From NCBI GenBank assembly GCA_900542625.1, contig UQOH01000030.1, positions 1 to 22,986 of the forward strand: a stretch of DNA of 22,986 nt. Reading direction: 5' to 3'. How positions within the stretch are numbered: position 1 is the first letter of the stretch; each line of letters begins with the position of its first letter. Below, piece after piece: positions 1 to 5,695 of the stretch. Under the pieces are notes generated by a model. The model made no database searches. It saw only the letters and a list, made by a program, of their open reading frames with translations, and was not told the origin of the DNA. The translations under genes and the position numbers were made by a program. This stretch comes from an uncultured Fusobacterium sp. GTDB taxonomy: Bacteria; Fusobacteriota; Fusobacteriia; Fusobacteriales; Fusobacteriaceae.

Positions 1-51
1 AGAAGTAAATACGCTTATTATCAAAAATAAAATTAATAATAATTTTTTCAT
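1..51 (-). CDS. Exported protein, 5' end only (runs off the window)
   Basis: The minus strand from 51 reads ATG followed by 16 more open codons to the window edge, giving MKKLLLILFLIISVFTS, a typical start of a Sec signal peptide: two lysines and then a hydrophobic stretch. A strong ribosome binding site (GGGGG at 58-62) lies seven bases upstream. The start is 25 bases after the stop of the chaperone gene, so it is the next gene of the same operon. By analogy with other chaperone-usher loci it could be the usher or another subunit, but nothing of the mature protein is visible and the function is inferred only from position. Confidence 0.7.
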   Translation of the reverse strand, partial: MKKLLLILFLIISVFTS

Positions 52-76
52 CAATTTCCCCCTAGTTCATAATCCT

Positions 77-820
77 TTACAATTTTATTTTTTTATTATA
101 ATAAAACTTATCTTTTTGGTCATGAATTTTTACTGTAATCTCTTTGCCAGATAAATCAGGAAGAGAGACCAAAGACACCCCAATATCTTTTTTACCTTTT
201 CTGCTTGAGTTTCCTAAACTTCCTTTTGTTAAAACCTCTCCCTTATTATCTTCAATAATATATCTGAATTTTAAAGATGTATTCCCTTCAGAAACAGCAG
301 TTCCCAAAAGAGTAAGTACTTTATTTTTATAGTTTACTTTAACATTTTCTAAATTTCCTTTTAAATTCTCTTCACCTACATGTCCATAAATACTTATTCC
401 AAGTTCTGTTAATACTGAAATATTAGTTGTACTGTTTTCATTATTTCTTTTTTCTCCTTCTGTTTTAATTTCAGGAGGAACTTCTCTGAAAACAATATAA
501 CTTTTATGTTCTCCATCTTCCAAATCTTTTCCAGGTTTCACTCTGAATCTTACCACCTGTTTTGCTCCAGGCTTAATGGCAACTGTTTTGGGAAACACTG
601 CTATATTTGAATTTAAATTATATTTTTCTCCAAACTCTTTATCCTCTTCAAAATATGTTTCTATTCTTAAAGGTTTAGATGTATTATTAATTACATAAAC
701 CTCGTTTGTTGCTGTTTTATTGATATCAAGCTCAAATCTTGTGGGAGCAACTGAAAAGTTAGCAGCATACGACAGAATTGATACTATCAGCATAGTTAAA
801 AACAGATAAATTTTTCTCAT
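77..820 (-). CDS. Periplasmic fimbrial (PapD-like) chaperone
   Basis: The 247-residue product has an N-terminal signal peptide (about residues 1-19, ending LSYA). It is followed by an immunoglobulin-like domain that opens with FSVAPTRFELD and continues with NEVYVINNTSKPLRIE and a VAIKPGAKQVVRFRV segment, the G-x-x-Q-x-V/I-R-[FV] pattern of periplasmic pilus chaperones. A second beta-rich domain fills residues 130-247. Such chaperones hold secreted fimbrial subunits by donor-strand complementation until an outer-membrane usher assembles them. The gene lies 92 bases after a DUF4402-like subunit and just before another exported protein, which supports a surface-structure operon. The start has a good Shine-Dalgarno sequence (GAGGAG). 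The exact subfamily is not certain. Confidence 0.75.
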   Translation of the reverse strand: MRKIYLFLTMLIVSILSYAANFSVAPTRFELDINKTATNEVYVINNTSKPLRIETYFEEDKEFGEKYNLNSNIAVFPKTVAIKPGAKQVVRFRVKPGKDLEDGEHKSYIVFREVPPEIKTEGEKRNNENSTTNISVLTELGISIYGHVGEENLKGNLENVKVNYKNKVLTLLGTAVSEGNTSLKFRYIIEDNKGEVLTKGSLGNSSRKGKKDIGVSLVSLPDLSGKEITVKIHDQKDKFYYNKKIKL

Positions 821-848
821 TTTTTCTCTCCTCTATTATAATGAAACA

Positions 849-873
849 AGAGTCTAAGTATATCCCAGACTCT
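849..873 (-). terminator. Intergenic hairpin between subunit and chaperone genes
   Basis: AGAGTCT at 849-855 pairs with AGACTCT at 867-873, a perfect 7-bp stem with an 11-base loop. Read on the minus strand it is followed by TTGTTTCATT rather than a clean U-run. It is therefore more likely a weak attenuator or an mRNA-stability hairpin, which would let the subunit be made in excess over the chaperone, than a full terminator. Confidence 0.4.
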
Positions 874-912
874 CATTTAGTTTATTTTTAATTTTATTTT
901 TCTTGTAAAATA

Positions 913-1440
913 TTACTCATACATTGCTCTTACATGAATCTGCCCGTTATATACTCCAGGTTTCTGATTTTGTGCTGCAGTAATTCTACCTGTAACAGCA
1001 AAATTTCTTTCTCCTGTGCTGCCTAAGCTTACCACTCCTGTGTCTTCAATTCCTGCATCGCCTTGCACTGCATCATTATTAAACATTGTTGTTTGCGAAA
1101 TCATTTTTTCATTTTCTGCTGTTCCATTTCCTGTTGTTAATTCAACATTACGCAGTTCTTTTGATCCTTTATAATTACTGTATCCTTCCGCTTCTGATGT
1201 TTTAAGTTCGATTTTTACTCTTTCGCCAGGTGTTCCTGTAATTTTTACACTTCCAAGTTTTTCAGCATATTCTATTGTTTGTCCAGGAATCATCATTCCA
1301 TAATCTAATGGCGTAGTTTCCATTTTTAATGGCTGAACTACTTTTGCTTTTACTTCTACTATTCCTTCTGCTGCATCTACTGATGCAAATACTGATGCTG
1401 ATAAAATTAATGCTCCTATTAATAATAATCCTTTTTTCAT
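913..1440 (-). CDS. Secreted fimbrial-subunit-like protein (DUF4402-like)
   Basis: The 175-residue product starts with a clear signal peptide (MKKGLLLIGALILSASVFA, cleavage near 20-24). The mature part is a short beta-rich domain: VEVKAKVVQPLKMETTPLDYGMMIPGQ, then KITGTPGERVKIEL, and a C-terminal strand ending GVYNGQIHVRAMYE. The opening strand, the 'L-D-[FY]-G-x-x-x-P-G' region and the 'P-G-x-Y-x-G' C-terminal pattern match DUF4402/spore-coat-U-like secreted subunits, which are usually next to a PapD-like chaperone as here. It is the first gene after a c-di-GMP riboswitch and terminator, so its synthesis should follow the cellular c-di-GMP level. Family assignment is by pattern, not by a search. 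Confidence 0.65.
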   Translation of the reverse strand: MKKGLLLIGALILSASVFASVDAAEGIVEVKAKVVQPLKMETTPLDYGMMIPGQTIEYAEKLGSVKITGTPGERVKIELKTSEAEGYSNYKGSKELRNVELTTGNGTAENEKMISQTTMFNNDAVQGDAGIEDTGVVSLGSTGERNFAVTGRITAAQNQKPGVYNGQIHVRAMYE

Positions 1441-1482
1441 AATTTCCCTCCAAATTTATTCTAAATATTTTATTTTTTTAAT

Positions 1483-1530
1483 AAAAAAAGCAACTGGAAT
1501 CTAATTCTATAACAATTAGATTCTAGTTGC
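1483..1530 (-). terminator. Intrinsic terminator of the c-di-GMP riboswitch
   Basis: Minus-strand arms GCAACTAGAATCTAATT (1530 to 1514) and AATTAGATTCCAGTTGC (1506 to 1490) pair at 16 of 17 positions with a 7-base loop, followed directly by seven U (1489-1483). The first two bases of the terminator (1530-1529) are the last two bases of the aptamer closing helix, so the two structures compete. Confidence 0.9.
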
Positions 1531-1590
1531 AACTGGCTGCCATTTTAAAGGCCCTATAGCTTTGTGTCATAACATTTCTGTTATTTTACC
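1529..1590 (-). promoter_or_regulatory. Class I cyclic-di-GMP riboswitch (GEMM-I)
   Basis: Read on the minus strand, the RNA has the order of elements of the GEMM-I aptamer. GGUAA (1590-1586) is the closing-strand start. A 6-bp hairpin AUAACA/UGUUAU (1584-1569) is capped by a GAAA tetraloop. The conserved block GACACAAAGCUAUAGGGCC follows (canonical GACGCAAAGCYxCxGGGCC), then AUGGCAGCC and the closing UUGC (1532-1529). GCU/AGC and GCC/GGC make the third helix. It overlaps an intrinsic terminator before the secreted-subunit gene, so it most likely acts on transcription elongation. Ligand binding that stabilises the closing helix would disfavour the terminator, suggesting an ON switch; the direction is inferred. 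One deviation is A for G in GACGC. Confidence 0.8.
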
Positions 1591-1625
1591 AATATTTAAG
1601 TTTCTATAAGGTTTACTACTTTGGT

Positions 1626-1654
1626 ATTTTATCATAAGATTTTTTTCTTGTCAA
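1626..1654 (-). promoter_or_regulatory. Promoter of the riboswitch-fimbrial operon
   Basis: On the minus strand TTGACA (1654-1649) and TAAAAT (1631-1626) are separated by exactly 17 bases, a near-consensus sigma-70-type promoter. Transcription should begin near 1619, leaving about 30 bases before the aptamer. Confidence 0.85.
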
Positions 1655-1734
1655 TATTAATTTTATAAAGTTAAAATAAAAAATCCACATAAGCATAATT
1701 ATCTGCGAAGTTTCCATTTTTTGGCAGTTCCCTG

Positions 1735-2613
1735 CTATTTCTTTTGCCAAAGAAGCATATTATTTTCAAAAATAATATCTAACAATTCTTTATTACGCAG
1801 CCATGCCAGATAAGAACGGATTGTACTTCCCACTAAAACATACTGCTCAAAGTTCATTTTCAATCCGAAATTATCAAAAACATTCTGAAGTATTTTTTCA
1901 AAATAAATTGGTTTTTCACACAATGATAAAATATACTCTGCAATCTCATTTACCTTATCAATATTTTTTTGTGCCAATTGACAAATATCTGTTGTTTCTT
2001 CTGCATGAGAAGGAATAAACAATCCGGCTTTCATCTCTTTCACACGCTCTAATGTATTAATATATGCTTCCACGTCATAAATAAAACTAATCTGATATTT
2101 ATTCAGTGTACTTTCACTGGATAAACAGTCAGCCAGAAAAACAACATCATCTGAAGTTTTAAAACCAACCATATCAAAAAAATGCCCCGGAAGAGAAATC
2201 ATCTCTATCCCTGACGGAATATTGCTCTCTGTTAAATATTCTGCATTACTTTCCTTTGCAAGAAGAAATTTATGTCTCAAATCTGCAGGTGGAAAACCGC
2301 CGTATAAGAAAGCTGTTTCAAGAATTGGAGTTTTTGTAATCTGACAATCTATGCCAGGTGCTAATATTTTACATCCAGTCTGTCCCTGTAAATATTTATT
2401 TCCTCCAATGTGATCTGCATTGGCATGAGTATTAAGAATCGCTTTTAATTTCCACTTATTTTTATCTAAAATCTGTCTTATTCTTCTTCCGGCATCTTTA
2501 TCATTGCCGCTGTCAATTAGATATACTTCATCCTCATTCTTCAAATAAAAGCCTATATTTGTCGGTCCTGCAAGATAATATGTATGCTCGCCGACTTGTT
2601 TTAGTTCTGCCAT
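1735..2613 (-). CDS. Metallo-beta-lactamase-fold hydrolase with HxNxDH motif
   Basis: The 292-residue product has the MBL fold. An N-terminal strand region YLIDSGNDKD is followed by motif 2 as THANADHIGG (H63, N65, D67, H68), then GHFFDMVGF (H144), FLADCLS (D162) and IPSHAE (H203). These are the usual dinuclear metal ligands of glyoxalase II-like hydrolases, except that the second His of HxHxDH is Asn. The C-terminal part (about 215-292) resembles the small helical substrate-side domain of such enzymes. Substrate is unknown; thioester or other small-metabolite hydrolysis is the family expectation. The start has AAGGAG seven bases upstream. A 13-base palindrome lies in the leader. It is not in an operon with its neighbours. 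Confidence 0.75.
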   Translation of the reverse strand: MAELKQVGEHTYYLAGPTNIGFYLKNEDEVYLIDSGNDKDAGRRIRQILDKNKWKLKAILNTHANADHIGGNKYLQGQTGCKILAPGIDCQITKTPILETAFLYGGFPPADLRHKFLLAKESNAEYLTESNIPSGIEMISLPGHFFDMVGFKTSDDVVFLADCLSSESTLNKYQISFIYDVEAYINTLERVKEMKAGLFIPSHAEETTDICQLAQKNIDKVNEIAEYILSLCEKPIYFEKILQNVFDNFGLKMNFEQYVLVGSTIRSYLAWLRNKELLDIIFENNMLLWQKK

Positions 2614-2628
2614 TGTATCTCCTTTTAA

Positions 2629-2641
2629 TCAACTAAGTTGA
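2629..2641. promoter_or_regulatory. Possible operator upstream of the MBL hydrolase
   Basis: TCAACT-A-AGTTGA is a perfect 6-bp inverted repeat with a one-base centre, located in the 5' leader between the predicted promoter and the ribosome binding site. It has the size of a MarR-type operator, but no regulator gene is visible nearby. Confidence 0.3.
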
Positions 2642-2672
2642 ACTGTGTGACTTAGTCTATTTATTCTTATCA

Positions 2673-2700
2673 ATTATATATTCTAGTATATCATATACAA
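2673..2700 (-). promoter_or_regulatory. Candidate promoter of the MBL hydrolase
   Basis: On the minus strand TTGTAT (2700-2695) and TATAAT (2678-2673) are 16 bases apart. The -35 box lies inside direct-repeat copy 1, while the -10 box lies just outside it. A second candidate, an extended -10 (TGATATACT, 2693-2685), lies within the repeat. Confidence 0.5.
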
Positions 2701-2835
2701 ATTAAAAATAATATTTAAACTAATTAATTATCTAAAATGTATTTTCATTATCCTATCACATGTTAATAATGCAGCATGAATAAAAAAATCCATATAGATA
2801 AATTTATCTACATGGAATTAATTTTTTGGTGGAGA
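2684..2835. repeat. 152-bp direct repeat, copy 1
   Basis: This segment is identical base for base to 4604-4755, offset exactly 1,920 bases. It contains, read on the minus strand, the last nine bases of the tmRNA gene (TCTCCACCA), the tmRNA terminator, about 100 bases of non-coding DNA and an extended -10 box. This copy is detached from the tmRNA gene and lies beyond the ATPase gene. The gene-free stretch 2614-2918 holds this repeat, the MBL promoter and leader, about 50 bases unique to the insertion, and a hairpin. Confidence 0.95.
2782..2815 (-). terminator. Duplicate of the tmRNA terminator
   Basis: This is the copy of the ssrA terminator carried by repeat copy 1: an 11-bp stem (one G-U) with an AATT loop and seven U on the minus strand. 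Here it would end transcripts of the ATPase gene before they enter the MBL gene. Confidence 0.8.
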
Positions 2836-2887
2836 TGGGGCACAACACTCTTTAGCCATGTCTGTTACTCTGCCAAAACCTTATAGT

Positions 2888-2916
2888 AAAGGGAACTAAC
2901 AAATTCAGTTCCCTTT
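2888..2916. terminator. Hairpin after the ATPase gene
   Basis: AAAGGGAACT (2888-2897) pairs perfectly with AGTTCCCTTT (2907-2916), a 10-bp stem with a 9-base loop. It starts three bases after the ATPase stop codon. On the minus strand no U-run follows; on the plus strand it is followed by T-rich DNA. It is a likely 3' end or stability hairpin. Confidence 0.55.
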
Positions 2917-2918
2917 AT

Positions 2919-4568
2919 TTATATTTTTTCATAAACTATTTTTACTTTCTTTTTATAAAAAGCTATTCCTAAGCCCAAGATATTCTCTGTACCATTTTTC
3001 TTCATTTCCAGAGTATACTCTTTATCTTTTATCTGCTCCAAGCCTTCTTTTGCTTTTTCTTCTAATTTATTTTCTGAATCAGCTACTTTAAATTCAAAAA
3101 TATATCCTGCTTTATTTTTAATTACAGGCTCTATTTTTAAATCGTATCTTCCGTTTCCACTCTCTCTGTTTGATGATACATGATAATTACCATCAAGTGA
3201 AAGAATCATTCCAAGAATTAAATTATGATAAAACTTTTCCTCGCTTTTATCACTGTCATGATAGCTCATAGAAATAGTAAGAATATCTTGAAGATGTTTC
3301 TCATACTCAGCTATATCTTCCTTTATAAGCCCGTCTATCATTTTTTTAAAGGAACTCATATTCCCCAAAAATTTATCTATGAAAGATTTTTTGAAAAATG
3401 TTTTTATCTCTTCATTAGGAATACTTAATCTGTATAAATCCATATCCAACTTTTCTTCAACGGTTAAGTAACCACTATATAATAGTAACTGCCATACTTC
3501 CTGTGGATTTGTAATTACATCAAGGTTTGAATGTTTATCTATTATTTTTTCGATATTCTCATTATTAAATACACTTTTCAGTTCATCAAAAAGATTTGTG
3601 CTTGCATTTTTTAGTAGGTCGTTAATAAAATAGTTATTTGAAGTATTAACCCAATATGCCTCTATCTCTTTTCTTGAAAGATAATTTAATATTGACCATG
3701 GATTATATACTTCCGATTTCCCAATCTTATATCCATCATACCATAATTTTATTTTATTTATATCGTTTTCAAGTCCATAACAATCTAAAGCCTCTTTAAC
3801 TTCTTTTTCTGTAAGACCAAAATATTCTGAATACTGGTTATCTAATATTGTATAAACAGCAAGATTATTCAGACCTGAAAAAATTCCTTCTTTGGCAATT
3901 CTTAAAATTCCTGTCATGATTCCAGCTTTAAGAGAATTATTATCTTTTAACCCTGCACTATACATTCCTCTAAATAAATCCATAGCCTCATTATAATATC
4001 CATTTTCATAAGAAGAAACGATAGGAGTATCATATTCATCTATTAATAAAACTACTTCTTTTTTATAATATCTATATAAAATATCTGATAAAAATTTTAA
4101 AGACAGTTTCAATTCTTCGTAACTTGCATTTTGTGTAGCATACTTCATAAATACAGGGTAATCAAACTCATCTAACTCTTTTACAATTTCTCTATATTCC
4201 TTGAATAAAGTTGCAATAAGTATTCCGACAGCTTCTAAACAGCCATTCCAATTTTTCTGTTTAATATCTTTAAAGGAGATGAATATTACAGGATACTTTC
4301 CTTGTTCCTCTATATATTCTGACTTTTCTATATCAAGATTATTAAATAATTCTCTATTTTCTTCTGCATTTTTAACATCAAAAAAATATTTCAGCATAGA
4401 CATGTTAAGTGTTTTTCCAAATCTTCTCGGGCGAGTAAATAGTTTAACAGCTGATTTATCTTCTAAAATCTCTTTAATAAGGTTAGTTTTATCAATATAA
4501 TAATTATCTTCTCTTAGCAATGTTTTAAAATCATTTACTCCAAGAGCTACTCCTTTTTTCTTAAACAT
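2919..4568 (-). CDS. AAA-ATPase-like / PD-(D/E)XK nuclease family protein (DUF1703 type)
   Basis: The 549-residue product belongs to the two-domain family abundant in Bacteroides and Fusobacterium. The N-terminal ATPase has the family's characteristic P-loop RPRRFGKT (residues 46-53) and a Walker B strand VVLLIDEYD (172-180). The C-terminal domain has a PD-(D/E)XK-like core, GRYDLKIEP then IFEFKVAD, with D476, E492 and K494 as the likely metal and catalytic residues. All key residues are present, so the gene looks intact. Cellular role is not established; roles as nuclease effector, defence or mobile-DNA passenger have been considered for the family. It is bracketed by 152-bp direct repeats at ssrA and stands alone, with its own promoter and terminators. 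Confidence 0.85.
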   Translation of the reverse strand: MFKKKGVALGVNDFKTLLREDNYYIDKTNLIKEILEDKSAVKLFTRPRRFGKTLNMSMLKYFFDVKNAEENRELFNNLDIEKSEYIEEQGKYPVIFISFKDIKQKNWNGCLEAVGILIATLFKEYREIVKELDEFDYPVFMKYATQNASYEELKLSLKFLSDILYRYYKKEVVLLIDEYDTPIVSSYENGYYNEAMDLFRGMYSAGLKDNNSLKAGIMTGILRIAKEGIFSGLNNLAVYTILDNQYSEYFGLTEKEVKEALDCYGLENDINKIKLWYDGYKIGKSEVYNPWSILNYLSRKEIEAYWVNTSNNYFINDLLKNASTNLFDELKSVFNNENIEKIIDKHSNLDVITNPQEVWQLLLYSGYLTVEEKLDMDLYRLSIPNEEIKTFFKKSFIDKFLGNMSSFKKMIDGLIKEDIAEYEKHLQDILTISMSYHDSDKSEEKFYHNLILGMILSLDGNYHVSSNRESGNGRYDLKIEPVIKNKAGYIFEFKVADSENKLEEKAKEGLEQIKDKEYTLEMKKNGTENILGLGIAFYKKKVKIVYEKI

Positions 4569-4604
4569 TCCTATACCTCACTTTCTTTTTATATCTGTAT
4601 GTAT

Positions 4605-4613
4605 AGTATATCA
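4605..4613 (-). promoter_or_regulatory. Extended -10 promoter of the ATPase gene
   Basis: The minus strand carries TGATATACT, an extended -10 box, 37 bases before the ATPase start codon. No good -35 box is visible. The same sequence forms the -10 region of the yajC promoter at 10450. Confidence 0.45.
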
Positions 4614-4701
4614 TATACAAATTAAAAATAATATTTAAACTAATTAATTATCTAAAATGTATTTTCATTATCCTATCACATGTTAATAATGCAGCATGAA
4701 T

Positions 4702-4735
4702 AAAAAAATCCATATAGATAAATTTATCTACATGG
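4702..4735 (-). terminator. tmRNA terminator
   Basis: On the minus strand CCATGTAGATA (4735-4725) pairs with TATCTATATGG (4720-4710), 11 bp with one G-U and an AATT loop, followed by A and then seven U (4708-4702). It starts 12 bases after the CCA end of ssrA. Confidence 0.9.
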
Positions 4736-4746
4736 AATTAATTTTT

Positions 4747-5095
4747 TGGTGGAGACGACGGGAATCGAACCCGTGTCCAAAACAGAAAGCACCATAAGCT
4801 TCTACAAGTTTATTCTGTGATTAATCTCGTACTACCCAACTACACAGACATAGACAGATAATACCAGTCTTTTAAATGTCCTCAAAACATCAAGACTCTG
4901 CTTTGAGTAATCCGTAAATTAGGTTATACCCCTTGGAATTCTCTTAACGGCCTTGAGAAAACCGGAGCAGCTGACTTAATTAAGCAGCTAAAGCGTATTC
5001 GTTGTTTCCATCTAAACGATGAGTTGACCTCTCACAGCGGTCAGCCTGACCTGCTACCTATGACCTCTCAGCCCTGTCGAAACCTTTGCGTCCCC
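4747..5095 (-). ncRNA. ssrA: Transfer-messenger RNA (tmRNA)
   Basis: The minus strand begins GGGGACGCAAAGGTTTCGAC and ends with the T-arm GGGTTCGATTCCC, acceptor strand GTCTCCA and an encoded CCA. The ends pair as the tRNA-like domain. The tag reading frame is at 5009-4980: GGA AAC AAC GAA TAC GCT TTA GCT GCT TAA. The added peptide is therefore GNNEYALAA, ending in the ALAA degron recognised by ClpXP-type proteases. The RNA rescues stalled ribosomes together with SmpB, whose gene lies directly upstream on the same strand. Length is about 349 nt. The 3' end is shared with the 152-bp direct repeat. Confidence 0.97.
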
Positions 5096-5121
5096 ATTAT
5101 TCAATTTTTATGTTGCATTAC

Positions 5122-5150
5122 ATTATAGCACTTCTTTAATATTTTATCAA
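5122..5150 (-). promoter_or_regulatory. Promoter of ssrA
   Basis: On the minus strand TTGATA (5150-5145) and TATAAT (5127-5122) are 17 bases apart, and the -10 is extended by TGC. The predicted start near 5115 gives about 20 bases of 5' precursor before the mature tmRNA end. Confidence 0.85.
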
Positions 5151-5167
5151 TAGTTCTGTATATTTTA

Positions 5168-5608
5168 TTATCTTATTTTCATCATTCTGTCCATATCTCT
5201 CTGCTGATCCTTTTTAGCAATGCTTTCTCTCTTGTCATAGTTTTTCTTACCTCTTCCAAGAGCAATATCAACCTTTACATATCCTTTAGAAAGATGAACA
5301 TTAAGAGGAACTATTGTATATCCTTTCTGAGTAACTTTTTCATGAAATTTTTTTATCTCTTTTCTGTTAAGAAGAAGTTTTCTTACTCTCTTTTCTTCAG
5401 GATTATAAACACTTCCATACTGCCACGGAACAATAGACATTCCCATAATAAATACTTCATTATTTATTATTCTTACAAATGCCTCTTTAATGCTTACTTT
5501 TCCTGCTTTTGCAGATTTTACTTCACTTCCTACAAGCTCTATTCCCGCTTCAATGGTATCTTCCACAAAATAATCAAAATATGCTTTTTTATTATTTGCT
5601 AATATCAT
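5168..5608 (-). CDS. smpB: SsrA-binding protein SmpB
   Basis: The 146-residue protein has the SmpB oligonucleotide-binding barrel. Near its start are KKAYFDYFVEDTIEAGIELVGSE and VKSAKAGKVSIKEAFVRI, then QYGSVYNPEEKRVRKLLL, and a basic C-terminal tail LGRGKKNYDKRESIAKKDQQRD that becomes helical in the mRNA channel of the ribosome. It binds the tRNA-like domain of tmRNA and delivers it to stalled ribosomes. GGAGG lies six bases before the ATG. It is placed between rnr and ssrA, the order often seen for these functionally linked genes. Confidence 0.97.
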   Translation of the reverse strand: MILANNKKAYFDYFVEDTIEAGIELVGSEVKSAKAGKVSIKEAFVRIINNEVFIMGMSIVPWQYGSVYNPEEKRVRKLLLNRKEIKKFHEKVTQKGYTIVPLNVHLSKGYVKVDIALGRGKKNYDKRESIAKKDQQRDMDRMMKIR

Positions 5609-5640
5609 ATTTCCTCCAACAATCTATTAAAAAGGTGAAG

Positions 5641-5666
5641 AAAAAACCAACAGCAAAAGCTGCTGA
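5641..5666 (-). terminator. Attenuator/terminator between rnr and smpB
   Basis: On the minus strand TCAGCAGC (5666-5659) pairs with GCTGTTGG (5654-5647) across a TTTT loop, 8 bp with two G-U pairs, followed by six U. It would reduce read-through from rnr into smpB. Confidence 0.65.
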
Positions 5667-5695
5667 CTTTTTCTCACTCCCCTGCCAAGGCTTTT

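Larger units (their letters stand above)
2836..4755 (-). mobile_element. Candidate insertion/duplication unit at the ssrA 3' end
   Basis: The 1,920-bp unit consists of about 80 bases of unique DNA, the ATPase gene and direct-repeat copy 2; copy 1 lies immediately to its left. The repeat starts exactly within the last nine bases of ssrA, a common integration position, and the tmRNA gene is left intact. There is no transposase, integrase or terminal inverted repeat. Excision by recombination between the repeats would remove the whole unit and leave one intact ssrA flank. Mechanism is inferred; single crossover of a circular DNA carrying this flank would give the same arrangement. Confidence 0.5.
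4604..4755. repeat. 152-bp direct repeat, copy 2 (at ssrA)
   Basis: This copy is identical to 2684-2835 and is the native-looking one, because it is continuous with the tmRNA gene, whose last nine bases it includes. Identity stops abruptly at both ends: at 4603/2683 and at 4756/2836. Confidence 0.95.

Noticed and set aside
2836..2887. Possible second tRNA-like or tmRNA 3' remnant next to the TCTCCACCA end in repeat copy 1.
   Set aside because: No T-arm (GGTTCGAnTCC) or matching acceptor strand is present beyond the nine shared bases.
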